DNA of 13,724 bases, from the NCBI GenBank assembly GCA_002690445.1, contig NZER01000155.1, positions 1-13,724 of the forward strand, given 5' to 3'. The position numbers and the translations under genes are program-made. Source of the DNA: Candidatus Pacearchaeota archaeon. Its GTDB lineage: Archaea > Nanoarchaeota > Nanoarchaeia > Pacearchaeales > GW2011-AR1. The notes under the pieces are model-generated. The model did not search any database, had not been told where the DNA came from, and worked only from the letters and a program-made list of their open reading frames with translations. Shown in pieces: positions 1-7,493 of this stretch. How positions within the stretch are numbered: the first letter of the stretch is position 1; every line of letters starts with the position of its first letter.

Positions 1-138
1 AAAGAGATGGGTTCGGACGTATTACCATTTGCGGTACGTCATCTCATCAAGAACCAGAACGCTATCATCAAGCGGCTGAACGACACTCCCAAGTTCACCA
101 AGGTAGCCGCGAAACCTGCGGCGAAGAAGAAGAAGTAA
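1..138 (+). CDS. 3' end of an unidentified gene, cut by the window edge
   Basis: The frame is open from the first base (AAA GAG ATG GGT...) to a TAA at 136-138 and gives 45 C-terminal residues. The visible part looks helical (LPFAVRHLIKNQNAIIKRLN) and ends in a strongly basic Ala/Lys tail, PAAKKKK. Such tails occur on nucleic-acid-binding and some phage structural proteins, but this one is too short to assign a family. The stop codon shares its last A with the ATG of the next gene (TAATG), which suggests translational coupling and that both genes belong to one + strand transcript. The true start lies outside the window. The assignment as coding is an inference from the open frame, the clean coupling to the next gene and the continuous direction. 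Confidence 0.6.
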   Translation, partial: KEMGSDVLPFAVRHLIKNQNAIIKRLNDTPKFTKVAAKPAAKKKK

Positions 139-1337
139 TGGCAGGACCATACGGTGACCCCCAAGGATATTCTGCGGCAATCATGCAGCACCAGAAGCAA
201 CAGCAGCTTCTCCAAGCAGCGGCTCAACGGAAAGCGGCAGAGGCGGCTCGGCAGATGGCATGGCAGCAGGAGTACGAGCGCCGGATGGGCGAAGGGTTTG
301 CCGGCCCAGCGACTCCACCACCTGACTACACTCCAGTCGGGGAGCCGGGGCAATACCATACATCGCAGTCTCCAGAGGCTCACACCTGGGGTCCAATGGC
401 AACCGGAGAAACAGAGATAAGCCCTGCTGGCGACCTTGCGATTGACCTTGCCACGGGTGGCGGGTACGCAATTGCTCGTGCCGGGGGACGCGCTGCCATG
501 GGCGCTGGCAAAGAGGCGTTCCGTCAGAGCCTAGCGAATACCCAGCGCGGGATGCCCCGCCTTGGTGACCCGCTTGCCACGGCGCGAACAGACGCTGTTA
601 TGGGACGGGCGCGGCACCAGGGCCTAGAGATGACTCCCCTACGACGGCGCGTTGCCAGCGTGGGCACAGAAGCACAACCCGCACCCGCACGAGCACCCCA
701 GGGAGGACTGGAGACAAAGCGTATCGGGATGATGCCGCAAAGGGCACAGCCGCCAACAAAAAGGCCTGGACCCTTTATGAGGGCAAAGCATGAGGCAGAA
801 GCCGCCCGTCGCGGAGCCTCCGAGAGTTCGGAGAGGGTGGCCGCACAACCCATGCCACGCCCCGCACCTGGCACTAGAATCAAATCGACCGGCCCAGGGG
901 TTCGGAGACGGACACCTGCTGAGGGGAGCACGAATACGCCGGGTTATGCAAACATTCCGATAAAGGATCGCCGCGTATACGAGATGCAAAAAAGGTGGGC
1001 AGAGCAAAAGCCGAAGGAAGAGGCCGCCCGCCGCGCATCAGACGAAAAAATCGAAGCGTTTCTGAAGGCCAAGCCCACCAGGGGCGGCGAGGGGCGTGGA
1101 GCGGCTTGGGGCGAGGGAAAAGCCCAACCCAGGGAGCGGGAATACATTGACCCGTATGGCTTCCGCGATCAACGGTCCTACGAAGGCGCTCGCATCGAAG
1201 CAGCCCTTGAGCAGAACTATGCAGACGAACTGTATCAAAAGGCCATAGATCACGGGCTTAGTGATTCGCAAGCCAGAATGGTTTCAGAAGACCCGGACAG
1301 ATACAAAGGAATAATGAGGGAGATACTCGGCTACTAA
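138..1337 (+). CDS. Low-complexity 399-aa protein, unknown function (putative phage structural protein)
   Basis: I do not recognise the family. The ATG at 138 overlaps the upstream stop (TAATG), and the upstream tail GAAGAAGAAG can serve as a weak Shine-Dalgarno. Residues about 15-53 are Gln/Ala/Arg-rich and probably helical. Residues 54-95 are Pro/Gly/Thr-rich. Residues about 97-130 form a Gly/Ala-rich, mildly hydrophobic stretch (GDLAIDLATGGGYAIARAGG). Residues 135-340 are a long, basic, Pro/Arg/Ala-rich and probably disordered region. The last ~55 residues look folded and helical (IEAALEQNYADELYQKAI; the protein ends RYKGIMREILGY). There is no signal peptide, catalytic motif or clear transmembrane helix. 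The composition resembles the large low-complexity proteins on the opposite strand, which is compatible with a virion or scaffold role. It is the last gene of its strand and ends 18 nt from the end of the convergent operon. Confidence 0.72.
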   Translation: MAGPYGDPQGYSAAIMQHQKQQQLLQAAAQRKAAEAARQMAWQQEYERRMGEGFAGPATPPPDYTPVGEPGQYHTSQSPEAHTWGPMATGETEISPAGDLAIDLATGGGYAIARAGGRAAMGAGKEAFRQSLANTQRGMPRLGDPLATARTDAVMGRARHQGLEMTPLRRRVASVGTEAQPAPARAPQGGLETKRIGMMPQRAQPPTKRPGPFMRAKHEAEAARRGASESSERVAAQPMPRPAPGTRIKSTGPGVRRRTPAEGSTNTPGYANIPIKDRRVYEMQKRWAEQKPKEEAARRASDEKIEAFLKAKPTRGGEGRGAAWGEGKAQPREREYIDPYGFRDQRSYEGARIEAALEQNYADELYQKAIDHGLSDSQARMVSEDPDRYKGIMREILGY

Positions 1338-1355
1338 ACTAGCAGCCCCCTACGG
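1338..1355. other. Convergent junction between the two transcription units, no visible terminator
   Basis: Only 18 nt separate the TAA of the + strand gene (1335-1337) from the TGA of the - strand glycosidase-like gene (1356-1358). I see no GC-rich inverted repeat followed by a T run on either strand here or just inside the flanking genes. Transcripts from the two sides would therefore be expected to read into each other unless a factor-dependent or cryptic terminator lies within a coding region. This is the only real intergenic space in the window apart from two gaps of 14-16 nt in the - strand operon. Confidence 0.6.
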
Positions 1356-2108
1356 TCACAACCCCTCCAGCGCACTGAGCGCCTGCTCATCCATCCCGTC
1401 AGCCTTCCACCAGTCTACCCCCCGGCAATGCCGTTTGGCCTCGTTGTAGAAGCCCACAGGGTCCATCTTGCCCTTTCTCCAGGTGTACCCCGGCCCGGAG
1501 ATGCGGATGTCGGTGACATCGAACTTGCGCCACTCTTGATTGGCCTTCTGTGCCTGCTCGTCGTAGCCCTTGCGCTCAAAGTATAGCTGGGGCATTCCGA
1601 TGACTTCAGTGCTCTGCAGCATCTCCTCCCATGGCAACCGGTGCCACCGGGGGAAACGGAACGAACTGATGCCTATCTTGCAGTTTCTATGCAGGCTGTC
1701 TCGCAAGGTAGTGACGTACTTGTAGGCTCGCACTCTCAACTCATTTTCGCCTAGCAGCATTCCTCCACCGAATTTGCTCCAAGACCAAGGTGCTTCCATA
1801 TTGGCGACGACGCATTTGGCTCCGGTCTGATGGGCGTCTTGGGCTAGCAGCTTGGCCTGGTCTTCGATGTAGGCCATACCTTTTCCAGGTGACATAGAGC
1901 GCACCCAGGACCACAGCCAGACGTCTAGGTCGCTCATCCTCGCAGTCAGAGACAGTGACTGGAGCATCTTCCGGTTGGCCTTGTAGGAACTTGCGCCATC
2001 CCGACTCTTGATGATGATGTGGCTTGCCTTGAGCCGCTTTGCCGTTTCGATGATACGAACGGGTCCACCGCAGCGGTCTATTTTGTGTATCCATAGTCCG
2101 TTGGTCAT
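1356..2108 (-). CDS. TIM-barrel glycoside-hydrolase-like protein (putative phage wall-degrading enzyme)
   Basis: This 250-aa protein has the beta/alpha-barrel pattern of a glycosidase-like family that I recall from phage and from Actinobacteria/Chloroflexota proteins. It opens with a strand GLWIHKID (4-11), then a helix RIIETAKRLKASHIIIKSRDG (18-38, strand 2), then LDVWLWSWV (61-69, strand 3). CVVANMEAPW (99-108) carries E105, a candidate acid. GISSFRFPRWHRLPW (146-160), IGMPQLYF (170-177) and the closing GVDWWKADG (230-238) fit the last strands. GH25 and GH18 barrels have similar layouts, but I cannot confirm catalytic competence. It has no signal peptide, wall-binding domain or membrane segment, so it would need a holin or would act from the virion. 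Its ATG overlaps the giant gene's TAA by one base (TAATG), with AG-rich AGAAGAG just upstream. It is the last gene of the operon, where a lysis or entry enzyme is plausible. A non-catalytic barrel is the alternative. Confidence 0.72.
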   Translation of the reverse strand: MTNGLWIHKIDRCGGPVRIIETAKRLKASHIIIKSRDGASSYKANRKMLQSLSLTARMSDLDVWLWSWVRSMSPGKGMAYIEDQAKLLAQDAHQTGAKCVVANMEAPWSWSKFGGGMLLGENELRVRAYKYVTTLRDSLHRNCKIGISSFRFPRWHRLPWEEMLQSTEVIGMPQLYFERKGYDEQAQKANQEWRKFDVTDIRISGPGYTWRKGKMDPVGFYNEAKRHCRGVDWWKADGMDEQALSALEGL

Positions 2109-5100
2109 TACTCTTCTGTTGCCTTCTTTATTGCACGGGTAAACCGGAGGGCCTTGCTGCTAATCGTGCGGTTGACTTGCTTGTAGTAGTCTTCGACTTG
2201 CTCGTATTGCTCATCATATTTCTGAATAATATCGCGTCGGGCCTCACGGTCACCCCTCTCTACTCCACGCAGTTCGGTGTCACGGTCCCTTCTAATCCGC
2301 TTTTTGATGACACGCAAATCCTTTCGGAGTTTTCTGGGGTCGTCATCTCGCCAGTTGAGCCGGTAGCCAAGCATCTCTCCAATGGTTTCATCGTACTCTC
2401 GTAGCTTGCTGATACCACGCTCTACCCGGTAGTCGGGTGTACCCATGGCCGCTGCCATGAGTTTCTGCATCGAACCCCCGCCAGCCAGCAACCCAGCCCC
2501 AAGCTTGGCATAGTCTATCTTTCTACCGTGGTCATCGCGTCCCTCGGTGGGTAGCCCTGGGGTATATGGAGGTGCCCACGTTCGCCACAGTTGTTTGCCT
2601 AGCTTGTTGAGGGCAACGAAGGAACTGTCCTCATCCTTCCAGATGCGCCCTCCTTGGGAACCGTACTTGTCCCACTCTGGACGGTTTGCCAGTGACCATA
2701 TCGATGTCCAAAGGGGATGCTGAATCGTAGCGTTAGCCACCCTCTCCCAGCCCTGTACGCCTCGCTCTGGCTCTGGTGCGCTGTATAAACCACCAATCTG
2801 GGTCCAATACTGAACGTCCCAGTACGGAGCCATCTCGACCCCTCGCTTGATTCGTCTGCGTATGCCCCGTTTGCCGTATCGCTGCTTTTCTATGTCGAAC
2901 TCTCTCGCCGCACCTGTTGGCAACGTCACGCTGGTAGCTCTTGCCCATCCCGGCACCTGCTCTTTGCCTACCTGGGCTTCGTAGATGTCCTCCCAGTCAT
3001 GCTCTCCGTACATAAACTCGTTGGTGAAGTTCATGTAATCGAAGGCTTGCCGCCACATAAACGATTGAACCGGGTTCTCGTTGAGCCACTTGGCTACCCT
3101 CGGAATGGCCTTGTAGCTGTAAGTAAAGAACGGCATCGATGTCTTGCGGGTGAAGTTGACCCAGCCCGGTACGTCTGTGTAGTCGAAGAACCACCGATGC
3201 GATTCCTTGGCTGCAGCCCGGTACGCCATGACCCCGTCTGGATGGTCTAACACCTCCATGAGGAACTTGTTGTCTTTGCCCAGCGTCCTTCTCATGTCAC
3301 GGGTGATTTTGCCAGTTCGACGGAACTCGTTTTGTAACTCAAGAACTTGCTTGAATCTCCATAACTTAAAGACTTCATCGCCAGCGGTGTATGCCCATGC
3401 GGCCTTGTCAGCACCAGCCCTGTATCCGGCCTTGGATTTTCTGTAGACCCTCTTGAGCCCATCCTCGATTCGGACAGTGGTTTTCTGCCATAACGTGGCT
3501 GCAAACTCGGGCATGTTTTGAGGCTCTGGTAAATTCCGAAGGTCGGCGTCTGGACGCACCTTGCCGCCCTCTTCCCATATCTCGTATAAGTCTCTCTTGA
3601 GTTCGGCGCTGATAAAGTCCTTGCCGAAGAGTTGGCCCTGCATGGCCTTTTCGATTATCGAGCCCTTGGCAGAATCCCTGTGGTAATACTGCTTGAGCGT
3701 TCCCTTCCATGCTTCCCTGGCACTCTTAGATGTGAATGGGTTGAGGCCAGCCATGGTCGCCATGATTGTATTGGTGTATACATTTCTGATCTGCCCAGGT
3801 GGATTGAGAACCGTTTTTCCAAATTTCCAACGATTCATCACATTACGGTTGAACCACAACAGTATCCCGCCCTCATCTAGGTTTCGAGTGGCCTGGAGAT
3901 AATGATGGACCTCGGGATGAATATACATTCCCTCAAGGTCTAGCCAACGCTCTGCATAAGGCTTCTTCTTACCAAGATACTTTCCGACTCGCTTGCCCCT
4001 TCTCCCGGCCCGAATGTATCCGACAGGGGCTTCTCCACCGTGTTTAGCTGGATTAAACACCAGAGGTATACCCTCTTCGGTCACGGCATTGACCAACCCG
4101 TTGGTGAACTTCTTGAACTGGATGTCGCTGATGATGGTGTGCAGCCCCTTGGCCACGTAGAACCGGGGGTCTTTCACCAGACCCACCATCTCACGCTCGG
4201 TGACGTTGAACATTGCCTTGTTGAAAGCATGTTGGTAATGACTGCCGTTGTACCCGTTCTGCACCATAAACGCCAATGATTCTACCAGCTTGGACGGGTC
4301 GTCTATCCCTGCCTTGTTGAACTCGGTCAGATACTGACGGTAGAAGTCGGGGGCGTAGTTCTCTACGTTCCTCCAGAAGGTGGATTCAGCTAGATTGCCC
4401 ACCCTGACAGACTCCATGCCCCCGTGTAGCAGGAGCTTTCTCGCTGCCATTGTGTGTCGGGCTGTGTCATTCATTTGGCCGATATCGACCTTGTCTATGC
4501 CCAGCGGGAGTCTTTCGGAGTAGACCACATCCAGGTTGTCCAGAGTGGCTACGTTGAACTCCTGGTCAAGCAAATCCAGGTAGTTGTTGGCAGCATCGAA
4601 GTTATCGAATCGGCGTATCATCTGCTCGCCAGTGAAGCGATGCTCGCCGTGATTGATTCGGATTTTGGCAAATGCTTCCGGGTCTGTCTGCCGGATGCTG
4701 CGGAGTTGCTTCATGGTCTTAGCCAAAGCAATGTGGTGTGCGGGTATCCATCTCAGTTGCTTGCCCTGCTGTAGGTGGTAAGCCATGGTTGCTAGCGACG
4801 GCAACCCCTTCGTTGGCATGACCTCCTCTGCCTTGCCCAGCGTATTGAGATGGTCTGCAAGCCCAGACAGAATAGTAGAATTGGGGTCTTCCAGCTTCTT
4901 CAGCGTTTTCTCGCTCCACTGACGCAACTCTTTGTCATGCTTCTTGATGGCTGACTTGAGTTTTGCTATCTCGGGCTTCATCTTCTCGGAGCGAAGCTTG
5001 TTCTGCATGCTGACAAGGTCATCTGCCTTCTCCCCAAGCTGCTCCAGCATTGCCGGGTGCCCCTCCAGCCTCCGCTGCATGTAGACCCAGACATCGTGCG

Positions 5101-7477
5101 CGTTGCCCCGGTCCACCACCTGGGTCCACCGGCTATCCAAGGTGACGTTTCCATCGTCCAACTCATCGAGGACCGCTGCGATACGCTCATTGGCGTGGTC
5201 GCGGATGTTCTTGAAGGATTCTACCTCCGGGTCGATTTCGAAATTGGCCTTGCCCCAATCGGCCTGCTCTGCATCTGTCAGTGAGACTGGCTCGGGTTGA
5301 GAGGATGGACCCTCTCGCATGACAAACATAAACTGAGGGTCAACGCCATCGCGCTGTGCCACGGTTCTCAGCGTTCTGTGAACGGCCTCAAGCGTCTGCT
5401 CATCTCCGGGCATGTCGCTTGCCCATCGCTTGATGTCTGCCAGTTGCAAGTCGAACTCGGACTGGTTCTTCGTAATAACCGCATCGATTGTGGTGGCCTC
5501 ATCGCCCCACTGTATAGGCTGGTGCCGCGCTCCTTCCTTGGCAAAGAAGTGACGGTGCTGTGCAGGGGTGATTCGCCTAGCGGCCATCAACGGAGCAGAC
5601 AGAGCAAACATGATGGGGTCGGCGTTTTCCAGCACAGAGCCAGCGGTTCGCATCACATGTGCGGCTCTCAGCGAGTTCATCGCCTGGGCCTCTTGTGCCG
5701 CAGATATAGCCACGCCGTCATCTGTCTTTGTCAGGCCCTCTTTGAGAGCGCGGAACGCTCTACCGCCAACCAGTTGCTCACCAGCCGGTAAAAGAGCACG
5801 AGCCTCTGGACTGAGCGCCCCTGTGATTTGCCGCCCCAGTTGCTTGCTTGGCGCAGATGCGGAAGCAGCCACCGTGCCGCTGATAGTCCGAGTCATCGGT
5901 GCTGTTTTGGCCAGAAGAGATGCGGGTAGCCGCGCCGCTGTTCCCGCTACTGAAACCAAGCCCAGAAGGTCTATGGGGTTTTGCAGAAAATAACCACCCA
6001 CGCCGTAGTCATCGACCTCAGAGGTGATGGACTCCCACATCGCTTCCGCGCCTTGCACCGGGGCGTCCCAGGTCGTTCCTTCGTCTAGGGAGCGCAGATA
6101 CTTACTCTGCACGGTATCAAGCTTGTCTCGGGCTTCTATGTATGCGGCGAGTTGGCCTGCGTTGAACCGCTGTTGATTCAGCCTGAAATGGGCCTCCAGC
6201 GACTCCTCTGGCAGTTTGCCCCACTCTACCATCTCTTCATGGGAACCTGGCTCTACGCTCATGCCTCGCATGATGTCTTGCATTATCTCGATGTTCTTGT
6301 CTGCGGTTAGCCGGTCACCGGCATCTTCTATCTCCCATCTGGCGAACTCGTTGACTGTGTTGCCGTATATCCATGCAGGAGCATCCACCACCGCCATCTT
6401 CGCCAAGACCGGGAATGCCGCCAAGGTCTGAGCAGCACCCGTGTACGTGTTCTCAATGATGTCATCGATGCCCATCATCAACGCTTGTTCGCCTGTGCTT
6501 TTGCCAGCGAGCGGGTCTGTGTATTCTGCGATGTTTGCGCGAATGGCCCCGTCTGCGTCTTGGTACAATGACACACGCCTACCTACTCCCTCCTCGGCAC
6601 CCACAGACATCGCCATATCAAACGCGATTGGGTTGTCATGTTCTATGGTGTTCTCTGGCCTGTAGCGAGTAGTCTCTAGGACATCGACTAAACCCTGTAG
6701 CTGGCCTATTCTGCGCTCTGCCAGGTTCCTGTCGCTCTTTGCCATGGGATGAGCAACGCCGTGCCAGAAGCCCTGCTTGTTGGCGAGGTATGAGGCTTCC
6801 AGGGCTATCTTCTCCTCAAGGATGTCAATGGCAGACAGAACCCGCTCGGGCGTCATCGGCATGTCGGCCATTCTCTGGTCTAGCTCGGTGCCCCATGACA
6901 TTGACTCTTCTTGTGGCGTGATAGGGGTGCGGTATGGGTCGCGGATGGCGATTTGTCCCTGCTCCCTTGCAGCACCAAAGAACTCTGAGATGGCCTCTCC
7001 AGCGTATTCGGCACCCGCAGCTATGGTTCCTGGGGTTTCGGCTGTGTATATCTCTGCCAGCTTCTCTGCGTAGACTACGGCACGGTCCCTGGCTGCGGTT
7101 GTCACCGGGATGGCTTCGGTCGTTCGGGTGTGCTTGACCTCTTTGTCGATGCCAGTGCCGCCCGTGAAGAAGTGGTACATGTCTTCGTGCCATGGTGCGT
7201 CTTCAGTGGGCTCTATGACTGCGGGTGCTAGCTCGGGCTCTATGGGTGGCTGGGCTTGGGGTTGGTATGCGGGTTGGGCAGGGGCTTCTCCAAAGTCCAC
7301 ATCGGCAAAGAAGCCATCATCTTCGTCAACGTCTACCGGAGCCCTGGACGGGGCTTGTGGCATTGCCTCTGGCGCGGGGGCCTCTCCTGTTGCCGCTTCT
7401 ACATATGCCTGTTCCGATGGGGGCGCGTCTTGCCCAAAATCCACATCATCAAAGAAGTCGTCTTTTGCGGCACTCAT
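2108..7477 (-). CDS. Giant 1789-aa phage protein, putative internal/ejected virion protein
   Basis: The ATG at 7477 is preceded by AAGGAAGG at a spacing of 8 nt. Residues 1-110 are acidic, Ala/Pro-rich and probably disordered, and carry a duplicated motif (DDFFDDVDFG at 6-15, DDGFFADVDFG at 53-63). Residues 110-480 are mostly helical. Possible membrane-interacting stretches lie near 495-525 (IDLLGLVSVAGTAARLPASL), 617-634 (IMFALSAPLMAA) and 1652-1680 (LGAGLLAGGG). A Lys/Glu-rich helix lies at about 830-867. Two segments resemble ones I recall from very large phage proteins: GKTVLNPPGQIRN near 1215-1228, and PFFTYSYKAIPRVAKWL near 1442-1460. The C-terminus (about 1716-1789) is a highly charged, basic coiled coil. 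I see no lysozyme, transglycosylase, protease or polymerase motif, and the soluble-lytic-transglycosylase head of T7 gp16 is absent. Position and size suggest a DNA-ejection or internal-core protein, with a tape-measure or polyvalent protein as alternatives. The function is inferred. Confidence 0.75.
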   Translation of the reverse strand: MSAAKDDFFDDVDFGQDAPPSEQAYVEAATGEAPAPEAMPQAPSRAPVDVDEDDGFFADVDFGEAPAQPAYQPQAQPPIEPELAPAVIEPTEDAPWHEDMYHFFTGGTGIDKEVKHTRTTEAIPVTTAARDRAVVYAEKLAEIYTAETPGTIAAGAEYAGEAISEFFGAAREQGQIAIRDPYRTPITPQEESMSWGTELDQRMADMPMTPERVLSAIDILEEKIALEASYLANKQGFWHGVAHPMAKSDRNLAERRIGQLQGLVDVLETTRYRPENTIEHDNPIAFDMAMSVGAEEGVGRRVSLYQDADGAIRANIAEYTDPLAGKSTGEQALMMGIDDIIENTYTGAAQTLAAFPVLAKMAVVDAPAWIYGNTVNEFARWEIEDAGDRLTADKNIEIMQDIMRGMSVEPGSHEEMVEWGKLPEESLEAHFRLNQQRFNAGQLAAYIEARDKLDTVQSKYLRSLDEGTTWDAPVQGAEAMWESITSEVDDYGVGGYFLQNPIDLLGLVSVAGTAARLPASLLAKTAPMTRTISGTVAASASAPSKQLGRQITGALSPEARALLPAGEQLVGGRAFRALKEGLTKTDDGVAISAAQEAQAMNSLRAAHVMRTAGSVLENADPIMFALSAPLMAARRITPAQHRHFFAKEGARHQPIQWGDEATTIDAVITKNQSEFDLQLADIKRWASDMPGDEQTLEAVHRTLRTVAQRDGVDPQFMFVMREGPSSQPEPVSLTDAEQADWGKANFEIDPEVESFKNIRDHANERIAAVLDELDDGNVTLDSRWTQVVDRGNAHDVWVYMQRRLEGHPAMLEQLGEKADDLVSMQNKLRSEKMKPEIAKLKSAIKKHDKELRQWSEKTLKKLEDPNSTILSGLADHLNTLGKAEEVMPTKGLPSLATMAYHLQQGKQLRWIPAHHIALAKTMKQLRSIRQTDPEAFAKIRINHGEHRFTGEQMIRRFDNFDAANNYLDLLDQEFNVATLDNLDVVYSERLPLGIDKVDIGQMNDTARHTMAARKLLLHGGMESVRVGNLAESTFWRNVENYAPDFYRQYLTEFNKAGIDDPSKLVESLAFMVQNGYNGSHYQHAFNKAMFNVTEREMVGLVKDPRFYVAKGLHTIISDIQFKKFTNGLVNAVTEEGIPLVFNPAKHGGEAPVGYIRAGRRGKRVGKYLGKKKPYAERWLDLEGMYIHPEVHHYLQATRNLDEGGILLWFNRNVMNRWKFGKTVLNPPGQIRNVYTNTIMATMAGLNPFTSKSAREAWKGTLKQYYHRDSAKGSIIEKAMQGQLFGKDFISAELKRDLYEIWEEGGKVRPDADLRNLPEPQNMPEFAATLWQKTTVRIEDGLKRVYRKSKAGYRAGADKAAWAYTAGDEVFKLWRFKQVLELQNEFRRTGKITRDMRRTLGKDNKFLMEVLDHPDGVMAYRAAAKESHRWFFDYTDVPGWVNFTRKTSMPFFTYSYKAIPRVAKWLNENPVQSFMWRQAFDYMNFTNEFMYGEHDWEDIYEAQVGKEQVPGWARATSVTLPTGAAREFDIEKQRYGKRGIRRRIKRGVEMAPYWDVQYWTQIGGLYSAPEPERGVQGWERVANATIQHPLWTSIWSLANRPEWDKYGSQGGRIWKDEDSSFVALNKLGKQLWRTWAPPYTPGLPTEGRDDHGRKIDYAKLGAGLLAGGGSMQKLMAAAMGTPDYRVERGISKLREYDETIGEMLGYRLNWRDDDPRKLRKDLRVIKKRIRRDRDTELRGVERGDREARRDIIQKYDEQYEQVEDYYKQVNRTISSKALRFTRAIKKATEE
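7290..7462 (-). repeat. Duplicated acidic FFxDVDFG motif at the N-terminus of the giant protein
   Basis: Two copies of the same short motif lie 47 residues apart in the disordered head of the 1789-aa protein. The first (7433-7462) encodes DDFFDDVDFG and the second (7289-7321) encodes DDGFFADVDFG. The DNA is also similar between copies: both contain AAA-TCCACATC / CAAAGAAG-type blocks on the + strand. This points to an internal duplication followed by drift rather than chance. Short repeated acidic-aromatic motifs in disordered tails often dock onto a partner, for example during virion assembly. That role is an inference here. Confidence 0.75.
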
Positions 7478-7485
7478 TTGGCAGG

Positions 7486-7493
7486 CCTTCCTT
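7486..7493 (-). promoter_or_regulatory. Strong Shine-Dalgarno for the giant gene
   Basis: Read on the - strand the site is AAGGAAGG, 8 nt before the ATG at 7477. It overlaps the TAA stop (7492-7494) of the preceding 908-aa gene, so ribosomes finishing that gene release on top of the next initiation site. This supports the 7477 start and suggests coupled expression of the two proteins. Confidence 0.7.

Noticed and set aside
524..931. Open frames on the - strand under the 399-aa gene (135, 122 and 114 codons)
   Set aside because: They overlap one another and the coupled + strand gene, have no ribosome sites, and are typical shadows of an Arg/Ala/Pro-rich gene.
5297..5791. A 164-codon + strand frame
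   Set aside because: It sits inside the 1789-aa gene on the other strand, where the - strand frame is unbroken over 5.3 kb.
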